Source: Emticicia sp. 21SJ11W-3 (GTDB taxonomy: Bacteria > Bacteroidota > Bacteroidia > Cytophagales > Spirosomataceae). From it: 64,000 nt of DNA. Position numbers and translations under genes: made by a program. Where the stretch lies: assembly GCF_024138715.1 (NCBI RefSeq), contig NZ_CP092074.1, forward strand, positions 1,860,001 through 1,924,000. Direction: 5' to 3'. Shown piece after piece: positions 25,437 to 33,032 of the stretch (the stretch's first letter is position 1; every line of letters starts with the position of its first letter). The notes below the pieces were generated by a model. That model worked only from the letters and a program-made list of their open reading frames with translations, made no database searches and was not told the origin of the DNA.

Positions 25437-26891
25437 ATGAAAACTTCTTCATTTAGAATTCTTGCGCTTGCGGTAATGATGTTACCAGCAGTTGGGTTTT
25501 CTCAACAAAACCCGGCACCTAATCAGCAGTCTTCTCCATGTAATTCTTTGCCTTATAAAGTTTTTCAGGGCAACGCCGACAGAACCCCTGTAGTGCTAAA
25601 TAGATTAGGGACTAGTCCTCAATTTGGGGAAATACCTAAACACACTGCAAAATCAGCTTTCGACCATCTGAAGAGAGTGTACAAAAAGAACCAGAAAGGC
25701 ATTAAAAAAGAAATGGACGACATGCTGGCTGCTTTGGGTTACACTGGTATTAACGACCCTGCGTTTACGGTAGGTAGTTTAACGCCTGAAATCCTACCTA
25801 AAGGTTCAACCGGTTGGATGGGCGCCTATGCCAAAGGCCACAAATACAGCTGGTCTATTTTGGGCAATAACTTTGAAACCTTTAAACTGAAAGCAAAAAC
25901 CGGCGATTGTTTCATTTATATTATGAAAAAATGCGGTAACGCTTTTTATATACCTGTTTACATACCAGCAGGGCCGGTTGTAGAACCCACCAGGGTTGTT
26001 GACCAGCAGGTAAGTATCAGCGCGAAAGGTGAAATTGCCAGCGGAGACGTAATGAATGTCAGCAAAACAATGGAAATTGTAGCAGTTAATGGTAATAAAG
26101 GTGTTTCGCTTGGCACTTATCCGGTTAAATACCGTGCTACTTATGATTACAGCGTAAAAGGTGAAATGGCTTATTCTAAAACCATTCCGGTATGTGTTAC
26201 TGGTAATGAAACAGTTGCCCCTGTAAATCTGATGTTGCCTTTGGCACTAGATTATAAAATTACCAAATCTGATGTTACCGTTGGTGAAGGTGATAAAATC
26301 TACCTGAATGTTGATGAGAAACAATTCAAAAATCTGAGCAAAGCATATAAAACTATGGATGTTACTCCTGCAACATCAGCTACGCCTCAGTCTATTGAAA
26401 AGAAAGTTTTATCAGCAACCACAGCAAATGATGCTACTATCGGAACCACAGGCGCGTCTCAATGTGCTGACCAACGCGTTAATTTTATAGGCAAATCTGA
26501 AATTCAGGATGGAAGTATCAAAACCGCAAATCCAAATGTAACAATTATTGGTGTTTATAAGAAAACAGGTAAGCTTGCAGTAGGTGAAACTCCAGAAAAA
26601 TACCTTTGCCTGGGTTCATTCCCGGTTCCGGTTAAGTCTGGCTATGAGGTCGTAACAACGGGCTCAAGCAGCGTTTCTAAAGCGTTCAGAGTGGCTAATG
26701 CCAGCGCAACTACATTGCCTGATGTGGATGTTAATATCCCGGTGTCATTAACCTATAGCTTTACCAAACAGGATGTAACTGTTGGAGACTACAACAAAAT
26801 TTATGTAACCTTGGATGAAGGGCAATACAAGAAACTATTGAAAAAATATAGCCGTTGTTGCAACGATGGCTCTTGTATAATCAAAAAATAA
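25437..26891 (+). CDS. Secreted protein of unknown function with an internal duplication
   Basis: I do not recognise this 484-residue protein. A signal peptide (through VGFSQ, about residue 23) precedes an N-terminal domain (about 35-180) that includes AFDHLKRVYKKNQKGIKKEMDD and a cysteine pair in TGDCFIYIMKKCGNAFY. Two related units follow: about 188-303 (DQQVSISAKGEI to KSDVTVGEGDKIYLNVDEKQ, FKNLSKAY) and about 343-471 (DQRVNFIGKSEI to KQDVTVGDYNKIYVTLDEGQ, YKKLLKKY). Both end in the same beta-strand and helix pattern, so they are probably a tandem duplication. The C-terminus carries a cysteine-rich YSRCCNDGSCIIKK tail. It stands alone between an approximately 290-bp intergenic region and a terminator. 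It may be a surface or extracellular structural protein, but nothing visible gives its function. Confidence 0.85.
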   Translation: MKTSSFRILALAVMMLPAVGFSQQNPAPNQQSSPCNSLPYKVFQGNADRTPVVLNRLGTSPQFGEIPKHTAKSAFDHLKRVYKKNQKGIKKEMDDMLAALGYTGINDPAFTVGSLTPEILPKGSTGWMGAYAKGHKYSWSILGNNFETFKLKAKTGDCFIYIMKKCGNAFYIPVYIPAGPVVEPTRVVDQQVSISAKGEIASGDVMNVSKTMEIVAVNGNKGVSLGTYPVKYRATYDYSVKGEMAYSKTIPVCVTGNETVAPVNLMLPLALDYKITKSDVTVGEGDKIYLNVDEKQFKNLSKAYKTMDVTPATSATPQSIEKKVLSATTANDATIGTTGASQCADQRVNFIGKSEIQDGSIKTANPNVTIIGVYKKTGKLAVGETPEKYLCLGSFPVPVKSGYEVVTTGSSSVSKAFRVANASATTLPDVDVNIPVSLTYSFTKQDVTVGDYNKIYVTLDEGQYKKLLKKYSRCCNDGSCIIKK

Positions 26892-26938
26892 TTTTGTTGA
26901 ATTAAGATTCCTAAATTATTGATGGTATATACTATTAA

Positions 26939-26973
26939 AACTTCCGGTAACATCTCCGTTGCCGGAAGTTTTT
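26939..26973 (+). terminator. Terminator after the duplicated secreted protein gene
   Basis: AACTTCCGGTAAC (26939-26951) pairs with GTTGCCGGAAGTT (26958-26970) with one G-T pair and a short loop, followed by T residues. Confidence 0.85.
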
Positions 26974-27123
26974 CATTTTGAAATGAATAATCCATATAGC
27001 CCTATATAAAGGCTCGTAGAAGTTTTACGAATTTTTTCTTAGACAGAAACCAAATATAAATTTTCAGCTAGGTTTTAAAACAAATATTTACACAAGACTG
27101 CGTAAAGCAAGTAAAAAAATAGC

Positions 27124-27687
27124 TCACCAGCCAATGTAACCTATCGGAGTAATACCGTTTAGCCTTAGATAACAAATGGCTTGTCCGCGATGGTGTATTA
27201 TATGATTTTCTAAAGCATAAAATAGCCGCCAGACAGGTATTTTATCGCCGGCGTAAGGCTCTAACTGGTTTAGCTTTTCGGGTTTAGTTTCAAAAATTGT
27301 TTTTTCAACCCATGCGTAAAAGCCTTTTATCTCGTTTTCCAGCTCAATTTTAGAAAGTTTGGCCCAATATCCGTTTTGCTTTTCTTTTTCGTCATAAGGG
27401 TTGGGTATATTCAGTCTTCCGCACAACTGGGCAGTGGTAAACGTAATACAGTGCACAAACTGTGTTCTGAAACTAAAAGACTCAGGCGTATACTTATATT
27501 CCATCTTGTCATCCGGCATTTGATTAAAAATTTTGAGTGTATACTCCAAAGAGCTTTTCCAGGCAATGGCAAACTCTTCCTTAAAGCCGGTAAGGTCTTT
27601 TTTTTGACTCTCCCCTTTAGCCAGGGCAGGCAGGCCGACTATTGAGCCAAATAAAGATTTCAGCGCGCTTTTTCTTGTTATTTTCAT
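27124..27687 (-). CDS. DinB-like protein with an export-like N-terminus
   Basis: The 187-residue protein has a DinB four-helix domain, with likely metal ligands in FVHCITFT and the C-terminal HIIHHRGQAICYLRL, the same motif as the exported DinB at 3521-4051. The N-terminus (MKITRKSALKSLFGSIVGLPALAKG) is basic then hydrophobic, resembling a Tat or Sec signal, although only a single Arg-Lys pair is present. The function is unknown. It lies 5 bp downstream of a small GNAT gene on the same strand and is likely co-transcribed with it. Confidence 0.8.
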   Translation of the reverse strand: MKITRKSALKSLFGSIVGLPALAKGESQKKDLTGFKEEFAIAWKSSLEYTLKIFNQMPDDKMEYKYTPESFSFRTQFVHCITFTTAQLCGRLNIPNPYDEKEKQNGYWAKLSKIELENEIKGFYAWVEKTIFETKPEKLNQLEPYAGDKIPVWRLFYALENHIIHHRGQAICYLRLNGITPIGYIGW

Positions 27688-27692
27688 TGTTT

Positions 27693-27992
27693 TCAGACAT
27701 TAAAGCCGGGAGCCAGCAGATGTTTGTAAGTTTCGTAGTTTTTACGCATATAAGCCGCCATAAATGGGCATAAAGGCATTATTTTAAGGTTGTTTTCTTC
27801 AGCATATTTAAGGGCATTTTTGGCCAGTATGCTGCCAATACCTTTACCTTCCATAGCTTTAGGTACTTCTGTATGCGTAATTACCAGGTCTGTATCGGTT
27901 TGAATATATTCCTGAAAAGCCATGTCTTCTTCCAGTTTTATTACAAATAATTTATCTTCTGGAATATGCTTTACTTCTGGTATATCAGCCAT
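27693..27992 (-). CDS. Small GNAT-like N-acetyltransferase (YjdJ type)
   Basis: The start is ATG 27992 (MADIPEVKHIPEDKLF), giving 99 residues; the longer upstream frame is unlikely. The fold is the short single-domain GNAT, with VITHTEVPKAMEGKGIGSIL carrying the acetyl-CoA-binding motif and NLKIMPLCPFMAAYMRKN near the end, typical of COG2388/YjdJ proteins. The substrate is unknown. It is the first gene of a two-gene unit with the DinB at 27124. Confidence 0.85.
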   Translation of the reverse strand: MADIPEVKHIPEDKLFVIKLEEDMAFQEYIQTDTDLVITHTEVPKAMEGKGIGSILAKNALKYAEENNLKIMPLCPFMAAYMRKNYETYKHLLAPGFNV

Positions 27993-28303
27993 TTTATATA
28001 ATTGTTTATTGAAAAAAAATGTATCAGTAAAAATACAATTTTTCTTTTGATGAAAATGTAAAGAATACAAATTAAAGGTTTTTGATACTATGCTGCTACA
28101 ATATAGTTTCTGATTATTGGCTGTTCATCCATTTTGTATGCCCCATTTTTTTAAATTTATTGGTGCTTTTTTTCTACATATAGCGGGTTTCTTTCAGTGC
28201 TTTTTTACATGGCGGCAATATTACCAGTGGTGGCATAATTATTTTATTATTTAAGTCGGAAATACACTGCGTATTCAACAACATTATAGCTTAAGAAGAA
28301 TAT
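27993..28303. other. Intergenic region between divergent GNAT and LytTR genes
   Basis: This AT-rich stretch of 311 bp must hold the promoters of both divergent genes. I see no clean TAnnTTTG box, no operator repeat and no gene. Confidence 0.5.
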
Positions 28304-28687
28304 ATGAAAGACATAAATTATACATCCATGAAAACTAACTTTCCTATGAATCCATCATTAACTTTACGCTTCCTGGTAGGGGGTAAGTCTAAGTTTGTAC
28401 GCCCGGAAGAGGTTATTTTTTTAGAGAGTAAAATCAATTATACCATTTTGTATTTAACCAATGGCAGAACCTACCTGAGTGCCAGAAATTTACAGGTTTA
28501 TGAGAATAAACTTATGGTATTACCTTATTTTTTCAGGATACATCGCGGTATAATCATCAATATGATGCATATAGAGAAAATTAAACTTGATAAACTTTCA
28601 GGGTCTGTTTTGCTGCAGTCAGGCGAAGAGTTATGCATTTCAAGAAGAAGAATAAAAGATTTTGAAGCAAGATATAATGCTATTTAA
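28304..28687 (+). CDS. Stand-alone LytTR DNA-binding protein
   Basis: The 127-residue protein is essentially one LytTR domain (about 22-125): FVRPEEVIFLESKINYTILYL, RTYLSARNLQVYE, FFRIHRGIIINMMHIEKI and the C-terminal ELCISRRRIKDF. LytTR domains bind DNA as part of two-component response regulators; here no receiver domain is present and no sensor kinase is nearby, so signalling input is unknown. Met9 (28328) or Met15 are alternative starts. Two hairpins follow. Confidence 0.9.
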   Translation: MKDINYTSMKTNFPMNPSLTLRFLVGGKSKFVRPEEVIFLESKINYTILYLTNGRTYLSARNLQVYENKLMVLPYFFRIHRGIIINMMHIEKIKLDKLSGSVLLQSGEELCISRRRIKDFEARYNAI

Positions 28688-28693
28688 ATAAAA

Positions 28694-28760
28694 AGGCATT
28701 TAAAATGCCTGACAATGCCTCTTTCTATACCATTTATTTTCGGTATTGAAAGAGGCTTTT
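28694..28760 (+). terminator. Tandem hairpins after the LytTR gene
   Basis: AGGCATTT pairs with AAATGCCT (28694-28710) and is followed by a longer hairpin, GCCTCTTTC with GAAAGAGGC (28717 to about 28756) plus an inner ATACC/GGTAT pairing, ending in TTTT. The second one is the likely terminator. Confidence 0.8.
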
Positions 28761-29064
28761 CTTATTATGTGATGTTTCGTTTGTTATACATCAGCAAGCA
28801 TCTATTGTGGTATTTTTACCTCTTTAATTTAGTGTTGAAGAAGTTATGAAAATGTGGGGAATTTGCCTTAAACATCATTGGTTTGGGGAATATAGTGTTC
28901 ATTATGTGGAAATATTTCCCCTTTTTCGAAATTGTGTCAATGTTGTTCAAATCAGGCAGGAAATTAAAATTTATTAATAGTAGAATATAAACCCCATGAA
29001 TTGCTTCAATTTTTGTGGTATGTGTTTTTTGCAGATAAAGGCATAACTAAATCCTGATTATATC
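28761..29064 (+). other. Intergenic region upstream of the DUF4142 gene
   Basis: About 300 bp without a convincing gene. GGGGAA (28885-28890) can pair with TTCCCC (28916-28921) ahead of TTTTT, possibly a weak attenuator. A 43-codon frame at 28846-28977 runs through it and looks spurious. Confidence 0.4.
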
Positions 29065-29658
29065 ATGAAAAACAAAGGCGTTTTATTAAGTTTGGCCGTT
29101 GCCGTAATGTTGGGAATGGCTTCATGTAATTCTGGCAGCACCGACTCCAAAGATTCAACTGAGGCAATAAATAATGAGGCAATAGATGCCACTGCCTCTA
29201 CTGATTCTATGGCCCGGGCTCAAAAACAAGATGTAGATGATGTAATAGAAATTGCAAGTGCAGGTATGATGGAAGTAGAATTAGCAAAAATTGCTGTAAA
29301 CAAAGCCACATCGCCGCAAGTGAAAAAATTTGCGCAAATGATGATTGACGACCACACCAAAGCCAATGACGAGCTAAAAAGCCTGGCCGAGAGTAAAAGC
29401 ATTGTTTTGCCAACGACCCTGATTGACAAACATCAGAAAATGGTAAACGAGGTGTCTGAAGAAACAGGAAAAAAATTCGATAAGAAATATATGGACACCA
29501 TGGTTGAAGATCATCGGGAAGATGTTGACAAATTTAAAAAGATAGCTGATAATGCCAATGATGCAGAAATTAAGGCTTTTGCAGCCAAGATACTGCCAAC
29601 TTTAATGCATCATAGAGAAGAAGCAGAAAAACTTGAAAAGATTACCGATAAAATGTAA
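29065..29658 (+). CDS. DUF4142 lipoprotein
   Basis: The 197-residue protein has a lipoprotein signal with lipobox GMASC (Cys21), an acidic Ser/Thr-rich linker, then a helical DUF4142 domain: FAQMMIDDHTKANDELKSLA and a C-terminal HREEAEKLEKI. The alternating DH/HR histidine motifs resemble ferritin-like bundles. The role is unknown; genes of this family are common and often stress-linked in Bacteroidota. A small YdaT-like gene follows after 17 bp, likely in the same transcript. Confidence 0.88.
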   Translation: MKNKGVLLSLAVAVMLGMASCNSGSTDSKDSTEAINNEAIDATASTDSMARAQKQDVDDVIEIASAGMMEVELAKIAVNKATSPQVKKFAQMMIDDHTKANDELKSLAESKSIVLPTTLIDKHQKMVNEVSEETGKKFDKKYMDTMVEDHREDVDKFKKIADNANDAEIKAFAAKILPTLMHHREEAEKLEKITDKM

Positions 29659-29675
29659 AGTAAAACTTCAGTAAT

Positions 29676-29870
29676 ATGCCCTGGACAAAATCTGATTATC
29701 CGCAATCTCTGAAAAACTTTCAGGCACCGGTCAGAAACAAGGCTATTGAAATTGCAAATGCTTTGATTGAAGACGGTAGAGACGAAGGCTCAGCCATTGC
29801 CATTGCGACATCAAAAGCAGAGGAGTGGGCAAAAAACAGAGGGAAAAAAGTGAAGAAAAACAACACTTGA
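29676..29870 (+). CDS. Small YdaT-like (DUF2188-linked) protein
   Basis: The 64-residue protein MPWTKSDYPQSLKNF, then APVRNKAIEIANALIEDG and GSAIAIATSKAEEWAKNR, matches the N-terminal part of the YdaT-type family found in Gram-positive and Bacteroidota genomes. The C-terminus is short and Lys/Arg-rich. No function is known for sure; ChaB-like small stress proteins are the closest comparison. It probably shares an mRNA with the DUF4142 lipoprotein gene, and both end at a strong terminator. Confidence 0.72.
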   Translation: MPWTKSDYPQSLKNFQAPVRNKAIEIANALIEDGRDEGSAIAIATSKAEEWAKNRGKKVKKNNT

Positions 29871-29879
29871 CTTTTACAA

Positions 29880-29916
29880 AAGCGAAGAAGGCAGTCTGAA
29901 TTTGCCTTCTTCGCTT
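29880..29916. terminator. Strong bidirectional terminator
   Basis: AAGCGAAGAAGGCA (29880-29893) pairs perfectly over 14 bp with TGCCTTCTTCGCTT (29903-29916). It separates two convergent transcription units. Confidence 0.92.
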
Positions 29917-29924
29917 ATTTTGTA

Positions 29925-31187
29925 TCAGGTTTTAAGTTTCTTTTTCTTGGCAGCCGGAAACAATAAATTATTTAGAATAAGCCTGTAACCTGCCGATGTT
30001 GGATGCAGGTTAAGATCAGTAGGCTCTTCACCTACATAATGTTGGTAATCTTCGGGGTCATGCCCTCCGTAAAATGTCCAGAATCCTTTACCTGCCGTAC
30101 CATGAATATAACGCGCTTCCCCCAGCGAACGGTTTTCGGCCATAATAATTACATCTGGTTTTATGTATTGTTTCTTAAAGGCCGTGGTTTGGCCCATAAA
30201 ACCTTTAATAAGATTTACATGATTCTGCGTTAGCATGGTGGGGATGGGGTCCCATTTGGCAGAGAACTGAAACAATGAAAAATAATCGTTGGTTTCGCTT
30301 ACTCCTCTTTCGTCCTGTTGGCTGTCAATCGTCGAAAACTCCAGTTCATAGGGGTTCAGTACCAGTCTGAAGTTCTGAAAAGCAAAACAATTATCAAAAT
30401 TCAGTTTTTTATCTGCATTGGCGTCTGCGCCATCGCCGTCATAAGGCGTTTCTACAATGTCTATTCCATCTGCGGCCAGAGCAATATCAAAGGTATCGGT
30501 TGCATTACACATGGCAAACATATAACCACCGCCATTTACAAAGTCCCTAATTTTTTTAGAAACGGCCAGTTTCAGCTCTGAGGTTTTCTGAAAATTAAAC
30601 TTACGGGCTATTGCTTCGGCCTCATGTTTTTGTTCCTGATACCAGGCCTGCCCGCGCATACGTAAAAATTTACCAAACTGCCCTGTAAAATCTTCATGGT
30701 GCAAATGTAGCCAGTCGTATTCCGGTAATTTGTTTTCCAGTACCTCTTCATCAAAAACCTTATCGTATGGAATCTCAGCATAAGTAAGCACCAGCGTAAC
30801 GGCGTCGTCCCAGGGCTGGGTGGTTTTAGGAGAATAAACAGCTATTTTGGGCGCTTTATTTAGTTTTACTGCATCCATATTTGCTTCGGGCGATGCAATT
30901 TGTGCTAATATTGATTGTGCCTCTGCGTCTGAAATAACCTCATAACTTACGCCACGTATCACACATTCATTTATAAAATTCTGAGAAGCACTAAACATAA
31001 AACTACCGCCCCTGAAATTCAACAGCCATTCAACCTCGGTTTCGTGTTCTTTAAGCAGCCAGAACGTAATACCATAAGCTTTTAAATGGTTCCTCTGGCT
31101 TTCGTCCATTGGTATCAATATTTTATTGGCCAATACTTCTGAACACAAAGAAAACGCCAGTACAACTAAAATAAGTAATTTCTTCAT
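29925..31187 (-). CDS. Exported amidotransferase-like protein of unknown function
   Basis: I take ATG 31187 (MKKLLILVVLAFSLCSEVLA) as start because it creates a signal peptide; the longer upstream frame has none. The 420-residue product has a segment DFVNGGGYMFAMCNATDTFD that resembles the nucleophile region of class-I-glutamine-amidotransferase-like folds with a candidate Cys, and a further HLHHEDFTGQFGKFLRM stretch. Bacteroidota homologues are often labelled asparagine synthetase B, but the true AsnB N-terminal Cys-glutaminase domain is not present, so I do not use that name. The catalytic role is unproven. Confidence 0.65.
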   Translation of the reverse strand: MKKLLILVVLAFSLCSEVLANKILIPMDESQRNHLKAYGITFWLLKEHETEVEWLLNFRGGSFMFSASQNFINECVIRGVSYEVISDAEAQSILAQIASPEANMDAVKLNKAPKIAVYSPKTTQPWDDAVTLVLTYAEIPYDKVFDEEVLENKLPEYDWLHLHHEDFTGQFGKFLRMRGQAWYQEQKHEAEAIARKFNFQKTSELKLAVSKKIRDFVNGGGYMFAMCNATDTFDIALAADGIDIVETPYDGDGADANADKKLNFDNCFAFQNFRLVLNPYELEFSTIDSQQDERGVSETNDYFSLFQFSAKWDPIPTMLTQNHVNLIKGFMGQTTAFKKQYIKPDVIIMAENRSLGEARYIHGTAGKGFWTFYGGHDPEDYQHYVGEEPTDLNLHPTSAGYRLILNNLLFPAAKKKKLKT

Positions 31188-31383
31188 AGGTAAAAACCAA
31201 ATTAATTTCTCATATTTCCTTGCCCAATATACAGTTAACGTAAAAAGCCAAAGTATATTGAAAGGGGCTTCACTCACCATTATAGCAATTTAAAAAAAAA
31301 TATTCATTGTTTGTCCAATTCTCTCAATCTGATTCGTCAACAGGTTGAAATAAATTTTACAACCATTTAAAACTTAAAAAATC

Positions 31384-31737
31384 ATGGAAAAATTCATGCT
31401 TATTTTCCGTAACGAAATTGAAGTTGAACACATGTACCAAAATTTTTCGCCTGAGCAGATGCAGGCAGAACTTGAAAAATGGACTGTCTGGATTGGCGGT
31501 ATAGCTGCTCAGGGCAAACTGGTAGCTACAGATGCCCTTCAGCCGGTAGGTAAAATTGTAAAAGGCTCGGCCCATTTGGTAACCGATGGCCCTTATACCG
31601 AATCTAAGGAGATTGTAAGCGGATTTTTACTTTTAAATGCCGAGTCGATGGAAGAAGCCATTGAGTTATCGAAGGGTTGCCCGATGTATGAGTATGATAG
31701 TGTAGTAGAAATAAGACCTATTCAAAACTATCAATAG
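31384..31737 (+). CDS. YciI-family (DGPF) protein
   Basis: The 117-residue protein belongs to the YciI/DGPF family: MEKFMLIFRNEIE at the start and GSAHLVTDGPYTESKEIVSGFLLL in the middle carry the DGPF-type motif. The gene ends 2 bp before an ECF42-type sigma gene, a well-known arrangement for this sigma group, so it is probably a target or partner of that regulator rather than a free-standing enzyme. Its biochemical activity is unknown. Confidence 0.88.
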   Translation: MEKFMLIFRNEIEVEHMYQNFSPEQMQAELEKWTVWIGGIAAQGKLVATDALQPVGKIVKGSAHLVTDGPYTESKEIVSGFLLLNAESMEEAIELSKGCPMYEYDSVVEIRPIQNYQ

Positions 31738-31739
31738 AC

Positions 31740-32999
31740 TTGTCTGAAGAATCAGGATACGAACAGGTAAACCAATTGGTCAGTCATCTTTTCAGGCACG
31801 AGGCTGGAAAGATGACTGCTGTTTTGGCGCGTATGTTCGGTTTCGACCGCATAGAGCTGGCTGAGGATATTGTGCAGGATACGCTTATGAAGGCACTAAG
31901 CGAATGGCGCATAAAAATACCTGATAGCCCGGCTGCGTGGTTATACAAAGTAGCAAAAAACCAGGCGCTGGATGTAATAAGAAGAGAAAAACTATTTGCT
32001 GAATTAAGCGCCGAACTAGCCTACCTTAAAGAACCGGAAGAAAGACTTGGGCAAATGTTTATGCCCCACGAAATAGAAGACAGCCAGTTGCGGATGCTGT
32101 TTGCCTGTTGTCATCCGGCTATTGCGCTGGAGTCTCAGATTACGCTAAGCCTGAAAACACTGGGTGGCTTGCATGCCGCTGAAATAGCCAGAGCGTTTTT
32201 AACGTCTGAAGATACCATTAACAAACGACTTTACCGGGCAAAGGAAAAGATAAGAGTAGAGCATGTTAGTCTTGATGTGCCTGTAGCAGAAGAACTAACA
32301 ACAAGGCTGGATGCAGTGCTTAAGATAATATATCTGATTTTCAGTGAGGGTTATAGTTCGTCGCATCCAAATGAGTTAATCAGAAAAGATTTATGTGAAG
32401 AGGCCATCAGGCTGAGCTTGTTATTGACAAAGAACCCGCTCACCAATTTACCCAAAACTAATGCACTGTTGGCGTTGATGTGTTTTCAGACGGCAAGATT
32501 TCCGGCCAGGATAGATGTTAACGGCACTATTGTGCTGCTGAAAGACCAGAACCGGAATCTATGGGATAGTTTTATGATATCAAGAGCCTATGAGTTTTTC
32601 AGGCAGTCTGCCATTGGAAACGAGATAAGCGAGTATCACCTGGAAGCCGCCATTGCCTCTTATCACGCCTCTGCGCAAAGCTTTGAGAAAACCAACTGGG
32701 ACGTTATTCTGAGATTATACAATATGCTGGCCGACTTAAAGCCATCGCCGTTTATACAACTGAACAGAGCAATTGTGAAAGGTTATGTAAATGGGCCAGC
32801 GGCGGCACTGAAAGATTTGAATGAACTGGAAAGCCTGCGCATGAATTATACTTATCAAACTGCTAAAGGAGATTTGTATGCTGAACTGGCTGATTCCGTA
32901 AATGCGATACACTGTTATGAAAAGGCTCTTCAACTGGTGAAATCAGACCCTGAAAAGCGATTAATTGAGAAAAAACTGGCAAAAATAAAGGGTCTCTGA
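31740..32999 (+). CDS. ECF42-type RNA polymerase sigma factor with TPR-like C-terminus
   Basis: The 419-residue protein has an ECF sigma core (about 1-175: LVSHLFRHEAGKMTAVLARMFGF, LAEDIVQDTLMKALSEWR, ALDVIRREKLFAEL) and a long C-terminal extension of helical repeats, the structure of ECF42 sigma factors. TTG at 31740 is taken as start because the next Met lies inside the conserved HEAGKM motif. It follows the YciI gene after 2 bp, which fits the conserved ECF42-DGPF pairing. No anti-sigma gene is adjacent; the C-terminal domain is thought to take that role. The end overlaps a shared terminator. Confidence 0.88.
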   Translation: MSEESGYEQVNQLVSHLFRHEAGKMTAVLARMFGFDRIELAEDIVQDTLMKALSEWRIKIPDSPAAWLYKVAKNQALDVIRREKLFAELSAELAYLKEPEERLGQMFMPHEIEDSQLRMLFACCHPAIALESQITLSLKTLGGLHAAEIARAFLTSEDTINKRLYRAKEKIRVEHVSLDVPVAEELTTRLDAVLKIIYLIFSEGYSSSHPNELIRKDLCEEAIRLSLLLTKNPLTNLPKTNALLALMCFQTARFPARIDVNGTIVLLKDQNRNLWDSFMISRAYEFFRQSAIGNEISEYHLEAAIASYHASAQSFEKTNWDVILRLYNMLADLKPSPFIQLNRAIVKGYVNGPAAALKDLNELESLRMNYTYQTAKGDLYAELADSVNAIHCYEKALQLVKSDPEKRLIEKKLAKIKGL

Positions 33000-33017
33000 T
33001 GAAGACCAAAGACCCTT
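32988..33017. terminator. Hairpin at the convergent ends of sigma and peptidase genes
   Basis: AAGGGTCT (32988-32995) pairs with AGACCCTT (33010-33017). The stem begins within the last codons of the sigma gene and ends 15 bp before the peptidase stop. Confidence 0.65.
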
Positions 33018-33032
33018 AAAAGATATAAAATA

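Noticed and set aside
28846-28977. 43-codon ORF in the gap before the DUF4142 gene
   Set aside because: It is short, has no homology I recognise and crosses a possible hairpin.
29925-31187. Asparagine synthetase B
   Set aside because: The start of the mature protein lacks the N-terminal catalytic Cys and the synthetase domain; the database-style name looks unreliable.
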